Shown: piece by piece, positions 7,475 to 16,426 of the stretch
How the letters are laid out: each line of letters begins with the position of its first letter
How positions within the stretch are numbered: the stretch's first letter is position 1
Assembly: GCF_923079645.1 (NCBI RefSeq)
Contig: NZ_CAKLPY010000001.1
Location: 1,756,001-1,820,000 of the forward strand
Origin: Emticicia aquatica
GTDB taxonomy: Bacteria; Bacteroidota; Bacteroidia; Cytophagales; Spirosomataceae
Reading direction: 5' to 3'
Length of the DNA: 64,000 bases
Notes under the pieces: model-generated
What the model was told of the DNA's origin: nothing
The model's database searches: none
What the model saw: the letters and a program-made list of their open reading frames with translations, nothing else
Position numbers and translations under genes: made by a program

Positions 7475-9937
7475 ATGAAAGTATTAAAATTCGGTGGAAC
7501 ATCAGTTGGAACTGTTGAAAGTATCAAACAAGTCATTCAGATTTTACAAGAAAATCTAAATGAAGGACGAAAAATTGCAGTTGTATATTCGGCAATGGGA
7601 GGCGTTACAAACCGTTTAATTGAAATCGGCAAATTAGCTTCTAATTCAGACTTGGAATATTTAGAATTACTTCGTTCGGTAGAAGATAGACATTTTGCAG
7701 CCGTAAGAGGTTTAATTGATGTTAAAAATCAGAGCAGTTGCATCGCTAAAGTAAAAGGTCTTTTGAATGAATTGGAAGATTTATTACGTGGTGTTTTCCT
7801 GATAAAAGAACTTTCTGCTCGAACAAATGATTTTATTGTAAGTTTTGGAGAACGACTCTCAACGACAATTGTTACCGAAGCTCTCAAAAATAGAGGAATT
7901 GAAGCTGAATATTTGGATGCTCGCAAAGTTGTCAAAACTGATGACCACTTTGGATATGCCGATGTAAATTTTGATTTAACTAACGAATTAATCAAAAAAC
8001 ATTTTGCTCAAACCAATAAATTACAGTGTATAACTGGTTTTATTGGTTCGACCATTGACGGTGTTACAACTACGCTTGGTCGTGGAGGTTCTGACTATAC
8101 AGGCTCAATTTTTGGGGCAGCACTTAACGCAACGGTTATTGAAATCTGGACTGATGTTGATGGAATGCTCACTTCCGACCCTCGAAAAGTAAAAAATGCA
8201 TTCACTATTCCAACGATTACTTATGCAGAAGCGATGGAATTATCTCATTTTGGAGCAAAAGTTATTTACCCTCCTAGCCTCACGCCTGCTTTTCAGAAAA
8301 ATATTCCTTTAAAAATTTTAAATACGTTTAATCATCATCATGAAGGAACACTCGTTAGCAAAACAGCCAACGATAAAGAATATTCTATCACAGGTATTTC
8401 TTCTATCGATGATATAGCTTTGGTAAATGTGCAAGGTGGCGGAATGATGGGCGTTGCTGGGGTTTCTGCAAAATTGTTTTCGATTTTGGCAGCTAATAAA
8501 ATTAGTGTTATTCTGATTTCTCAAGCTTCTTCAGAACATTCTATCTGTTTTGCCGTTGACCCTAAAACTGCTTATGGTGTAAAAGAAATTTTGGATGAAG
8601 GTTTTGCAACTGAAATAGCCCAAGGGTTAGTAGACAGTATTTCTATCGAACAAAATTTATCGGTAATTGCTGTAGTTGGGGAAGGAATGAAAGCTAGTAC
8701 AGGTACTTCAGGCAAACTATTCACTGTTTTGGGCAAAAACGGCATAAATGTGGTAGCTACTGCCCAAGGTTCATCAGAATTGAATATTTCGGTAGTTATC
8801 TACAAAAAAGACATTGGAAAAGCACTTAATGCAATTCATGAAACTTTTTTTCAGGTTGACGGACTTACATTAAATTTGTTTTTAGTTGGAGCCACTGGCT
8901 TAATTGGAAGTACATTATTAAGACAAATTCAAGAACAAAAAGAATATTTAAAGCAACGTAAAAACCTCAATATCAGGTTAGTTGGTATCACAAATACTAA
9001 GAAAATGTTGCTTAATGAAGGTGGAATCAGTCTTGAAAATTGGAAAGAAGAATTGTTGGAAAACGGAGAAATTGCCAATATTGGCTCGTTCGTTTCTGAC
9101 GTACAAGATTTGAATTTACCTTATAGTGTATTTGTAGATTGCACTGCTGATAAAAATATCGTGCAATATTATTATTCACTTTTGAGTAGTAGTGTGTCGA
9201 TTGTCACTCCAAATAAAGTAGCAAATTCTGGCAAATATGAGCAATATTTTATGCTTCAAAAAGCCGCTCAGAAACATGGTGTTAAGTTTCTCTACGAAAC
9301 AAATGTTGGAGCAGGTTTGCCAATTATCAATACTTTGCAAGGCTTAATTACGAGTGGAGATAAAATCAATAAAATCGAAGCTGTTCTTTCGGGTACTTTG
9401 GCTTATATTTTCAATAATTTTAAAGTTGGAGATAGATTTGTAGATGTAGTACGTGAAGCAAAGGCAAAAGGTTATACCGAACCAGACCCAAGAGATGATT
9501 TGAGTGGACAAGATGTTGCTCGAAAAATACTCATTTTATCTCGTGAAGCAGGTTTAAAACTTGAGCCAGAAGATGTAAAAATTACAAATCTTTTGAATGA
9601 CGCTTGTCTAAATGCTCCTTCTGTTGATGCTTTTTTTGAAGAATTAGAAAAAGATAATAGTAGATTTGAGCAACTTTTGAAAGATGCAGAAGCGAATGAT
9701 GAAGTTTTGAGATTCATTGCAACATTAGACAGCGAAAATAAAGCAAGCATAGGATTAAAAACAGTAGGTAGAAACCATCCTTTCTTCAATTTAGCTGGTT
9801 CAGAGAATATTATTTCATTTACAACCGAACGCTATAAATATAATCCATTGGTTGTTAAAGGTCCTGGAGCGGGTGCAGAAGTTACAGCATCAGGAGTTTT
9901 TGCCGATATTATGAGCATTAGTAGCTATTTGGTCTAA
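7475..9937 (+). CDS. thrA: Bifunctional aspartokinase I / homoserine dehydrogenase I
   Basis: Catalyses the first and third steps from aspartate to homoserine, feeding threonine, methionine and (through the first step) lysine. The 820-residue protein has the aspartokinase start KFGGTS (residues 4-9), GRGGSDYTG and IWTDVDG in the kinase half, two ACT regulatory regions with SSEHSICFAV and SSELNISVV, then the homoserine dehydrogenase half with a Rossmann-like LFLVGATGLIG, VTPNKVANSG, LSGTLAYIFN and GYTEPDPRDDLSG. The ATG at 7475 was chosen because it begins the canonical MKVLKFGGTS; the frame is open further upstream but that part encodes the GC-rich leader repeat. thrB is 22 kb away and metX 26 kb away. 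A strong terminator follows. Confidence 0.97.
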   Translation: MKVLKFGGTSVGTVESIKQVIQILQENLNEGRKIAVVYSAMGGVTNRLIEIGKLASNSDLEYLELLRSVEDRHFAAVRGLIDVKNQSSCIAKVKGLLNELEDLLRGVFLIKELSARTNDFIVSFGERLSTTIVTEALKNRGIEAEYLDARKVVKTDDHFGYADVNFDLTNELIKKHFAQTNKLQCITGFIGSTIDGVTTTLGRGGSDYTGSIFGAALNATVIEIWTDVDGMLTSDPRKVKNAFTIPTITYAEAMELSHFGAKVIYPPSLTPAFQKNIPLKILNTFNHHHEGTLVSKTANDKEYSITGISSIDDIALVNVQGGGMMGVAGVSAKLFSILAANKISVILISQASSEHSICFAVDPKTAYGVKEILDEGFATEIAQGLVDSISIEQNLSVIAVVGEGMKASTGTSGKLFTVLGKNGINVVATAQGSSELNISVVIYKKDIGKALNAIHETFFQVDGLTLNLFLVGATGLIGSTLLRQIQEQKEYLKQRKNLNIRLVGITNTKKMLLNEGGISLENWKEELLENGEIANIGSFVSDVQDLNLPYSVFVDCTADKNIVQYYYSLLSSSVSIVTPNKVANSGKYEQYFMLQKAAQKHGVKFLYETNVGAGLPIINTLQGLITSGDKINKIEAVLSGTLAYIFNNFKVGDRFVDVVREAKAKGYTEPDPRDDLSGQDVARKILILSREAGLKLEPEDVKITNLLNDACLNAPSVDAFFEELEKDNSRFEQLLKDAEANDEVLRFIATLDSENKASIGLKTVGRNHPFFNLAGSENIISFTTERYKYNPLVVKGPGAGAEVTASGVFADIMSISSYLV

Positions 9938-9960
9938 AGAAGTCTGGTTTTAAAAACAAC

Positions 9961-10016
9961 AAAGGCACAAAGTGATAGGATAATTTCTATGACTTGTGCC
10001 TTTGCTTATTTTTTTT
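9961..10016 (+). terminator. Rho-independent terminator after thrA
   Basis: AAAGGCACAA pairs with TTGTGCCTTT, with a further eight nearly paired bases inside, followed by a T-rich tail (TTATTTTTTTT). It lies between thrA and the convergent msrB and could serve both. Confidence 0.8.
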
Positions 10017-10021
10017 AAAAA

Positions 10022-10510
10022 CTATTTCTTAACAAATTTTAAGGAAGCTGAATTGAGGCAATAACGTAAACCTGTTGGCTTTGGACCATCTTCAAAAACG
10101 TGTCCCAAATGAGCTTTACAACGGTTACAAACAACTTCTGTTCGCACCATTCCGTAAGCATTATCACTTCTTTCTTCCACGCTACAAGTGTTCATTGGTT
10201 TCCAAAAACTTGGCCATCCAGTACCTGATTCAAATTTTGTATCAGACGTAAAAAGGTCAAAATCGCAACAAATACATTTATAAGTTCCTTTTTCGTGATT
10301 ATCCCAATAAATACCTGAAAATGCTCTTTCTGTACCAGCTTTTCGAGCTACATAAAATTGTTCGGCACTTAACTGTTTTTTCCAATCTGCGTCAGTTTTC
10401 TTTATCACTTCAATTTTACAATCAGCTTCTTTTGAGCTTTTTCCATTTTGCGAATAGCTCTGGCAGGCTAAAAATACAATTGGCATTAATAACAAAATCG
10501 CTTTTTTCAT
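10022..10510 (-). CDS. msrB: Peptide-methionine (R)-S-oxide reductase MsrB (lipoprotein)
   Basis: Reduces methionine-R-sulfoxide in oxidised proteins. The 162-residue protein has a signal peptide with a lipobox-like FLAC, so it acts on periplasmic or surface proteins. It shows the MsrB core: two zinc-binding CxxC pairs (CICC and CNRC), [16 protein letters not shown] and the catalytic Cys in LRYCLNS. The ATG at 10510 gives the best signal peptide; an in-frame ATG lies three codons upstream. It converges on thrA with a shared terminator. Confidence 0.95.
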   Translation of the reverse strand: MKKAILLLMPIVFLACQSYSQNGKSSKEADCKIEVIKKTDADWKKQLSAEQFYVARKAGTERAFSGIYWDNHEKGTYKCICCDFDLFTSDTKFESGTGWPSFWKPMNTCSVEERSDNAYGMVRTEVVCNRCKAHLGHVFEDGPKPTGLRYCLNSASLKFVKK

Positions 10511-10620
10511 AGTTTCCAAAAATTAGATGTTTTGTAGTAATTACGAAATAAATGACAAAAAGGTTTAAAAAAATCATAATTTGGCATCATTTTCTCGTTA
10601 TCAATTAAAAAACTTATTTC

Positions 10621-11127
10621 TTGACTAAACACAAAAAATATTATCCTTTTTTTGCAATCATTTTATTAATGATGGTGATAACTTCTTGTCGAACAAATAG
10701 AACAAAAATTAGCCATGAGCATCCAACTTCAAAAGAAAATATCCAAACAAAAAAAATAATACAAACTGCCAGAACATACATTGGAGTCCCATACAAAAGT
10801 GGAGGAAATGATGAAAAAGGCATTGATTGTTCGGGTCTTTTATGTAATTCATTTAAAGAACTAGGCATAAAATTACCTCGAATCTCGTGGCAACAATCGG
10901 AGTATTTTCCAGCCATTAATTTACCAAATATTCAAAAAGGTGATTTAGTTTTTTTTGTAACTAGCGGCAAAAACATTAGTCACGCAGGCATTGTTACCGA
11001 AGTTAAAAGTGAAGAAGAAATTATTTTTATTCATGCCTCAACCAGCAAGGGTGTAATAGAAGATAATATGATGACAAATTATTGGAAATCTCGTTTTGCA
11101 AAAGTATGTCGGCCGCAGTATAAATAA
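10621..11127 (+). CDS. NlpC/P60 cell-wall endopeptidase lipoprotein
   Basis: Cleaves peptide cross-links of peptidoglycan. The 168-residue protein has a signal peptide with lipobox ITSC (Cys23) and an NlpC/P60 domain with the catalytic triad visible as Cys70 in IDCSGL, His121 in ISHAGIV and His138 in FIHAS. GVPYKSGGND precedes the Cys as usual. The start is a TTG at 10621; the first downstream ATG (10669) would remove most of the signal peptide. The gene stands alone, divergent from msrB. Confidence 0.92.
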   Translation: MTKHKKYYPFFAIILLMMVITSCRTNRTKISHEHPTSKENIQTKKIIQTARTYIGVPYKSGGNDEKGIDCSGLLCNSFKELGIKLPRISWQQSEYFPAINLPNIQKGDLVFFVTSGKNISHAGIVTEVKSEEEIIFIHASTSKGVIEDNMMTNYWKSRFAKVCRPQYK

Positions 11128-11258
11128 TTGTATTTTTCTAATATCAACATTACTATTTTAGCTGTTAAAATAGAATTATTTAACTTAATATAAGCTATTT
11201 TATCTATTTTTACGTTGTTACTAATAAAGTAATTGATGTAAACCTTTCGCACGCAGGT

Positions 11259-14200
11259 ATGAGAAGAATTTGTTTATTAGCCATTGGATTGATTATCAGC
11301 AATTTAAGTTTTTCACAATCACAATATTTTGGACAAAACAAACCTCGCTATAAAACCTTTGGATTTAAAGTTTTACAAAGTCCACATTTTGAATTATATC
11401 ATTATTTTAAGGACAATAAAATTCCAAATGACATAATAATCAACAGCGAACACTGGTATAAAATCCATCAAGAAGTCTTCAAATTGGCATTCATTAAGCC
11501 AAATCCATTAATTATCTATCAAAATCATCCCGATTTTCAAGAAACAACTGCCATTGGTGGACAAATTGGCGAAGGAACTGGCGGAGTAACAGAAGGTTTA
11601 AGAAACCGAGTTTTGATGCCAATGATGTACTCAAAACGCCAAACTGACCACGTTTTAGGACACGAATTGGTGCATGCTTTTCAATATCAATTAATGACAT
11701 CGGGCGATTCTACTCAACTTGGAAATATCCAAAATCTTCCTTTATTTATGGTTGAAGGTTTAGCAGAATATATGTCTCTTGGGCGAGTAGATGCACATAC
11801 GGCCATGTGGATGAGAGATGCTGTTTTGAGCAATGATATTCCAAGTGTTAAAGATTTAATTACAAAGGAATTCAAATATTTCCCATATCGTTGGGGACAA
11901 GCATTTTGGGCGTATCTAACAGCAACCTATGGCGACGACATCATAAGACCATTATTCCGAGAAACTGCCAAATATGGTATTGAAGTAGCTTTTACAAGAA
12001 ATTTAAAAATGAGTATTGAGAAATTTTCAGTCAAATGGAGACAATCAATGATTGATACTTACACTCCCTTTCAAACTAATACTTCCATCGTTCCTATTGG
12101 TAGAGAAATTGCTTCACAAAAAAATGCTGGAGAAATGAATATTTCTCCAGCGATTAGTCCAGATGGAAAATTTATAGCCTATATTTCTTCAAAAAACATC
12201 ATTTCTTTCGATATTTTTATCGTCGAAACAAGTACTGGAAAAATTATCAGAAAGATTGAAAGTACTTCATTTGGCTCTCATGTTGACTCTTATAGTTTCT
12301 TAGAAACTTCAGGAACATGGTCGCCAGACAGCAGAAAATTCGCTTTGATTATTCAAAGTAAAGGTAAAAATAAGCTTTCAATTGTTGATATTGCCAACGG
12401 GAATAAGCAAAATTTCGAATTACAAGGGGTAGATTCTTTCACAAACCCAGCATGGTCGCCTGATGGAAATTCGATTGTAGTTTCTGGTTTAATGAATGGA
12501 GAAAGTGACCTTTATTTATATAATTTAAAAGAAGAAAGTGTTACGAATTTAACGAAAGATATTTTTTCGGATTTACAACCAGTTTGGTCTCCAAATGGGG
12601 AGTGGATTTATTTTGTTTCTGATAGAAATAGTCCATCTGCACGCTTAGAAAAAGCCAATAATTCAATTGCTAGAATCAATACAAAAACTTTATTAGTGGA
12701 AAGTTTTTCTTTTTTTCAAGGAGCAAATAATCTAAATCCTTTGATTGACCCAACTGGAGGATTTATCTATTTTCTGTCAGATGCTGATGGTTTTAGGAAT
12801 CTTTACAAATATGATATTAGTGCAAAAGCCATTGAAAAACTTACCAACTATTTCACTGGGATAAGCGGTATTACAATGTTTTCTCCAGCGGTAAGTATTG
12901 CTCTTAAAACTGGGCAATTGGTCTATAATTATTTTCAAAATGGTCGATATACACTATATTTAGCTAGTTATGGAGCATTTCAACAGCAAATAGTAGATGA
13001 CCATGTTGACCAAAAAGCTGCAACCTTAGCACCTATTTTATGGACTGAAGGGCGAAATATCGTTCAAAAAAACCTTGAAAAACAGTCACTTTCAATAACT
13101 ATTCCTGAGAAAAAATTACAGCGATTGACTTATTCTCCAAAATTCAAGTTAGATTATTTAGGAAGTTCAGGCGTTGGCGTTTCAGCAAGCAGATGGGGAA
13201 CTGGGCTTGGCGGTGGAATTGTTGGTTTATTTAGCGATATTCTGAATAATAATCAAGTTTCAGGAGTAGCAACATTGAATGGTGAAATTCAAGATTTCGG
13301 TGGTCAAATTCAATACCTCAATCAAAAAAATCCTTTGCAATGGGGCGTTAGTCTTTCGAGAATTCCTTACAGATTTACCGATTACCAACAAAATATTAGT
13401 TACGAAACAAATGCCAATATCAAAACAAAGTATGGTATATCGTCATCTGATTCACTTTTAAAATCTAGTTCAAATTTGTACCGATTATTTATCAATGAAA
13501 TTGGGCTTTTTGTCGTTTATCCGATTAGTACTGCAAAAAGAATTGAATTAGGTGGTAGTGCCAATTGGTATGGATATAGTGGACGTATTTACAGTGATTT
13601 TTACCGTTCAAATAGCAGTGGAAATTATTATTTGGGGTCAGCAAATCCAAGTAAAGTATCAAAAACTGACCTTGAAAAACTCGGCTATACTCCATTTAAT
13701 TTACAACAATTATATATGGCTTATGTGGGTGACAATACTACTTTTGGTGTCACTTCGCCTCTAAACGGTTATCGATATCGGTTTGAATTTTCAAAATATT
13801 TTGGTGATTTTGCTCACAATTCAATTACGGTTGATTATCGAAAATATAAATATTTAAAACCTTTCACTGTTGCAACTAGATTCTATTATTTTGGAAGAAT
13901 TGGGGCTAATAATACCGATAATTACAACAAACTTTACCCAATGTTTTTAGGTTATCCATGGTACATGCACGGACTTTGGGGTAAAGCATTAACGAATCAA
14001 ACCTCATCAATTCAGCTGAGTGAAGACCAATTAAAAGGATCTCAAATGGCACTCACAAATTTTGAAATACGATTACCTTTCTCTGGCCCAAAGAAATTAT
14101 CATTAATCAATTTTCAATATTTACCATCTGATTTAAACTTTTTCTTTGATATGGGAATGGCTTGGGATGATAAAAAATCTCCAGGAAAAGAATATCAGTA

Positions 14201-14381
14201 TTTTCTAAGTGATGGAAGCCAAACTACCCGAAAAGTAAGTCCAATTATCAGTACAGGCATAAGCTTAAGAATTAATTTAATGGGTTATCTAATCTTAGAA
14301 CCGTATATAGCCGTGCCTATTTATAATGGGAAAAAACAGCCCGCAGTTACTGGAATCAATTTCCTTGTTCCTGGATGGTAA
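11259..14381 (+). CDS. Secreted fusion: gluzincin-like peptidase, PD40 propeller, outer-membrane barrel
   Basis: A 1040-residue protein with a signal peptide ending at SFSQ. Residues about 25-250 hold a zinc-peptidase-like domain: HELVH (135-139) followed by VEGLAEY, where Glu166 or Glu170 can be the third ligand. Residues about 280-560 contain five WD40-like PD40 blades (SPDGKFIAYI, WSPDSRKFA, WSPDGNSIVV, WSPNGEWIYF, DPTGGFIYF). The last 400 residues have the alternating pattern of a beta-barrel, with a C-terminus like those of outer-membrane proteins. This combination suggests an outer-membrane protein presenting a peptidase and a propeller. The peptidase activity, its target and the topology are inferred. 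Confidence 0.75.
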   Translation: MRRICLLAIGLIISNLSFSQSQYFGQNKPRYKTFGFKVLQSPHFELYHYFKDNKIPNDIIINSEHWYKIHQEVFKLAFIKPNPLIIYQNHPDFQETTAIGGQIGEGTGGVTEGLRNRVLMPMMYSKRQTDHVLGHELVHAFQYQLMTSGDSTQLGNIQNLPLFMVEGLAEYMSLGRVDAHTAMWMRDAVLSNDIPSVKDLITKEFKYFPYRWGQAFWAYLTATYGDDIIRPLFRETAKYGIEVAFTRNLKMSIEKFSVKWRQSMIDTYTPFQTNTSIVPIGREIASQKNAGEMNISPAISPDGKFIAYISSKNIISFDIFIVETSTGKIIRKIESTSFGSHVDSYSFLETSGTWSPDSRKFALIIQSKGKNKLSIVDIANGNKQNFELQGVDSFTNPAWSPDGNSIVVSGLMNGESDLYLYNLKEESVTNLTKDIFSDLQPVWSPNGEWIYFVSDRNSPSARLEKANNSIARINTKTLLVESFSFFQGANNLNPLIDPTGGFIYFLSDADGFRNLYKYDISAKAIEKLTNYFTGISGITMFSPAVSIALKTGQLVYNYFQNGRYTLYLASYGAFQQQIVDDHVDQKAATLAPILWTEGRNIVQKNLEKQSLSITIPEKKLQRLTYSPKFKLDYLGSSGVGVSASRWGTGLGGGIVGLFSDILNNNQVSGVATLNGEIQDFGGQIQYLNQKNPLQWGVSLSRIPYRFTDYQQNISYETNANIKTKYGISSSDSLLKSSSNLYRLFINEIGLFVVYPISTAKRIELGGSANWYGYSGRIYSDFYRSNSSGNYYLGSANPSKVSKTDLEKLGYTPFNLQQLYMAYVGDNTTFGVTSPLNGYRYRFEFSKYFGDFAHNSITVDYRKYKYLKPFTVATRFYYFGRIGANNTDNYNKLYPMFLGYPWYMHGLWGKALTNQTSSIQLSEDQLKGSQMALTNFEIRLPFSGPKKLSLINFQYLPSDLNFFFDMGMAWDDKKSPGKEYQYFLSDGSQTTRKVSPIISTGISLRINLMGYLILEPYIAVPIYNGKKQPAVTGINFLVPGW

Positions 14382-14406
14382 AAATTAAGTAGACATAGAA
14401 TACGAT

Positions 14407-14441
14407 ATTTCAAAATCAAACTATTATTTTGATTTTGAAAT
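14407..14441 (+). terminator. Hairpin after the peptidase-propeller gene
   Basis: ATTTCAAAATCAAA and TTTGATTTTGAAAT form a perfect 14-base stem with a 7-base loop. There is no T-run after it, so it may be a weak terminator or an RNA-stabilising hairpin. Confidence 0.45.
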
Positions 14442-14470
14442 AAAAGCCATCATCTTTGTGCACAATTGCT

Positions 14471-14545
14471 AGATATAGCTCGGTTAGCATATTTGCTGAA
14501 GCGTCGTACCGATGGCATAAAAGTGGTCGTAGATTCATTTATTAG
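14471..14545 (+). pseudogene. Decayed tRNA-Ala(GGC) copy
   Basis: Seven bases upstream of the intact tRNA-Ala is a sequence alignable with it in two blocks. TAGCTC, GGTTAG and TATTTGC match the D-arm and the 5' anticodon stem, with a short D-loop deletion. A block beginning with the anticodon loop ATGGCAT and running to TTC matches 20 of 25 bases of the intact gene, the changes being mainly G to A. A 15-base insert (14497-14511) separates the blocks exactly at the anticodon stem-loop border. The acceptor arms no longer pair. I read it as a tandem duplicate in decay. Confidence 0.6.
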
Positions 14546-14551
14546 TAATTT

Positions 14552-14625
14552 GGGGGTGTAGCTCAGCTGGTTAGAGTATTTGCATGGCATGCAAGGGGTC
14601 GTGGGTTCGAATCCCATCTCCTCCA
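14552..14625 (+). tRNA. tRNA-Ala (anticodon GGC)
   Basis: A full cloverleaf folds by eye. The acceptor stem pairs 14552-14558 with 14618-14624 and has the G3:U70 pair that is the alanine identity element. The D-stem is GCTC/GAGT, the anticodon stem TTTGC/GCAAG with loop ATGGCAT (anticodon GGC), and the T-arm GTGGG-TTCGAAT-CCCAT. The discriminator is A and CCA is not encoded. Odd point: position 6:67 is a T-T mismatch in the acceptor stem. A perfect terminator follows. Confidence 0.95.
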
Positions 14626-14632
14626 CTAAATT

Positions 14633-14667
14633 AAAAGCTTGATAATCAAACGATTATTAAGCTTTTT
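14633..14667 (+). terminator. Terminator after tRNA-Ala
   Basis: Fifteen-base arms at 14633-14647 and 14652-14666, AAAAGCTTGATAATC against GATTATTAAGCTTTT, pair with one G-T wobble around an AAAC loop and end in a short T-run. Confidence 0.8.
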
Positions 14668-14762
14668 CACTTTTCGCTTATTATTATTTTTTGGTAACTT
14701 GCAATATAATTCGTAAACGACAAGTTTATCTTTTGAAATATGTTACACAATCTAAAATATAC

Positions 14763-15956
14763 ATGAAAACATCATTCTTCAAATACTTTATCATTTCTTT
14801 TACTCTAGTTATTGTAACATGGTCATGTAGTAAAACTACAACAGAAAATGATCCACAACCTGTAGTTTTAGTAAGTTCAACTTTAGTAAAAGAACTCACC
14901 AAAGAACAATTAATTACGACACTAGGCTCAAGTTTAGGCTCTCAAGCATCACTTTTTATTCGTTCAGGAGTAAAACAATATAAAATCGTTTATAAGACAA
15001 AAAACACTGACGGTACTGAAATTCAAGCTTCGGGGGCATTGATTATTCCATCAAGCAGTGTATTCCCTGACCCTTTGCCGCTTGTAAGCTATCAACATGG
15101 AACAATCTTCGATGATAAACAAGCACCATCTTATTTTACGGCTGACGGTGAAGGCACTATTGCATCTGTGCTGGCCACAATTGGTTACATCGTTGTTGCA
15201 CCCGATTATATAGGATATGGCTCTTCAAATAACCTCCCTCACACTTATGAGCATCGTGAAGGTTTAGCTTCTGCAAGTTTGGATATGTTGAGAGCGGCCA
15301 AAGAAATGATTGCTAAAGAAAAAGTCAATTGGAATAAAAATCTATTTATTGCGGGATATTCAGAAGGTGGGTACGCAACTATGTCTCTTCAGAAGAAAAT
15401 TGAGGAAGAAGCTCCATCAGAATTTAATTTAAAAGCGTCAAGTTGTGGTGCTGGAGCATATAATAAATCATTAAGCTTTAAAACATTAGCAACTATGCCT
15501 TCGAGTGGTGATCCGCAACACAATGCTTCATACATTTGGGTACTTTTAACTTATGACCGTGTTTACAAGCTTAATCGCCCGATGACAGATTATTTTGCTG
15601 CTGTTTATGCTGCTCAAATCCAAAAAGAGCAGCAAAATGCAAGAATATCAGGTAGTTTAACTACAATTTTAAGTGATGCCGTAAAAAAAGGTGTAAATGA
15701 AGGAACAGATACTGCATTATTGAACGCAGTTAAAGATAATGATGTTTTTGATTGGAAACCTAAAACACCAACCCAACTATATCATGGAACAGCCGACAAA
15801 TATGTTCCTTATTTTAATTCACAAACTGCTTTTGACGCAATGCAGAAAAGAGGTGCATCAAATGTACAATTAATCCCAATTCAAGGAGGCGACCATGGTT
15901 CATCTGTACAATCATTTTTACTAGGAACATTATCTTTCTTTGGTAATTCCAAATAA
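14763..15956 (+). CDS. Secretory lipase-like alpha/beta hydrolase lipoprotein
   Basis: A 397-residue protein with a signal peptide and lipobox WSC, so probably a lipoprotein in the periplasm or on the surface. It has an alpha/beta-hydrolase fold: oxyanion region SYQHGTIF, APDYIGYG, nucleophile elbow GYSEGGY (Ser), acid region YHGTADKYVP (Asp) and a C-terminal His in GGDHGSS. The arrangement resembles the secretory lipase (LIP) group. Substrate unknown; an ester or acyl glyceride is likely. The ATG at 14763 was chosen because it starts the signal peptide; the open frame extends upstream only with non-ATG codons. Confidence 0.82.
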   Translation: MKTSFFKYFIISFTLVIVTWSCSKTTTENDPQPVVLVSSTLVKELTKEQLITTLGSSLGSQASLFIRSGVKQYKIVYKTKNTDGTEIQASGALIIPSSSVFPDPLPLVSYQHGTIFDDKQAPSYFTADGEGTIASVLATIGYIVVAPDYIGYGSSNNLPHTYEHREGLASASLDMLRAAKEMIAKEKVNWNKNLFIAGYSEGGYATMSLQKKIEEEAPSEFNLKASSCGAGAYNKSLSFKTLATMPSSGDPQHNASYIWVLLTYDRVYKLNRPMTDYFAAVYAAQIQKEQQNARISGSLTTILSDAVKKGVNEGTDTALLNAVKDNDVFDWKPKTPTQLYHGTADKYVPYFNSQTAFDAMQKRGASNVQLIPIQGGDHGSSVQSFLLGTLSFFGNSK

Positions 15957-16017
15957 ATAATTGTCGCACTATCAAGGCTCTAAATACATAATTTTCTAAT
16001 AATTAACTTTTTTTACA

Positions 16018-16335
16018 ATGGCAAATTTAAAAACAGGAGTGGTTCACACCGTATTTTTTTGGTTAAAAGAAAAAGATAACGAAGCACATCAAAATGCTTT
16101 ACATGAAGGACTTAAAGAACTTTCAAAAATTGATTTAATCAAAACTGCTTATGTAGGCCGTCCAGCCAATACTAACCGTGAGGTAATTGACTCATCGTAT
16201 AGCTTTTCTCTTACTTTTATATTTGATAATGCCGCTGACCAAGATGCGTATCAAGTTCATCCAGACCATTATATTTTCATTAATAATTGCTCGCATTTAT
16301 GGCAAAAAGTACAAGTTTACGATGTTGAAAGTTAA
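16018..16335 (+). CDS. Dabb (stress-responsive alpha/beta barrel) family protein
   Basis: A 105-residue cytoplasmic protein with the dimeric alpha/beta-barrel pattern: VVHTVFFWLK at the start, a mid-segment (GLKELSKIDLIKTAYVGRPA), SYSFSLTFIFDNAADQDAYQVHPDH and a C-terminal VQVYD. The HPDH segment before the last helix is conserved in Dabb proteins. Members are small dimers, some of them enzymes; a role here is unknown. It stands between the lipase-like and beta-propeller genes. Confidence 0.85.
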   Translation: MANLKTGVVHTVFFWLKEKDNEAHQNALHEGLKELSKIDLIKTAYVGRPANTNREVIDSSYSFSLTFIFDNAADQDAYQVHPDHYIFINNCSHLWQKVQVYDVES

Positions 16336-16426
16336 TTTTTAGTAAAAACCTTCTAAAACTTGCTGTTTTTTTAGAAATTTGCAGTCAAACAATTGCGATA
16401 AAGTCTTCGCTATGTCCTTATTTCAC

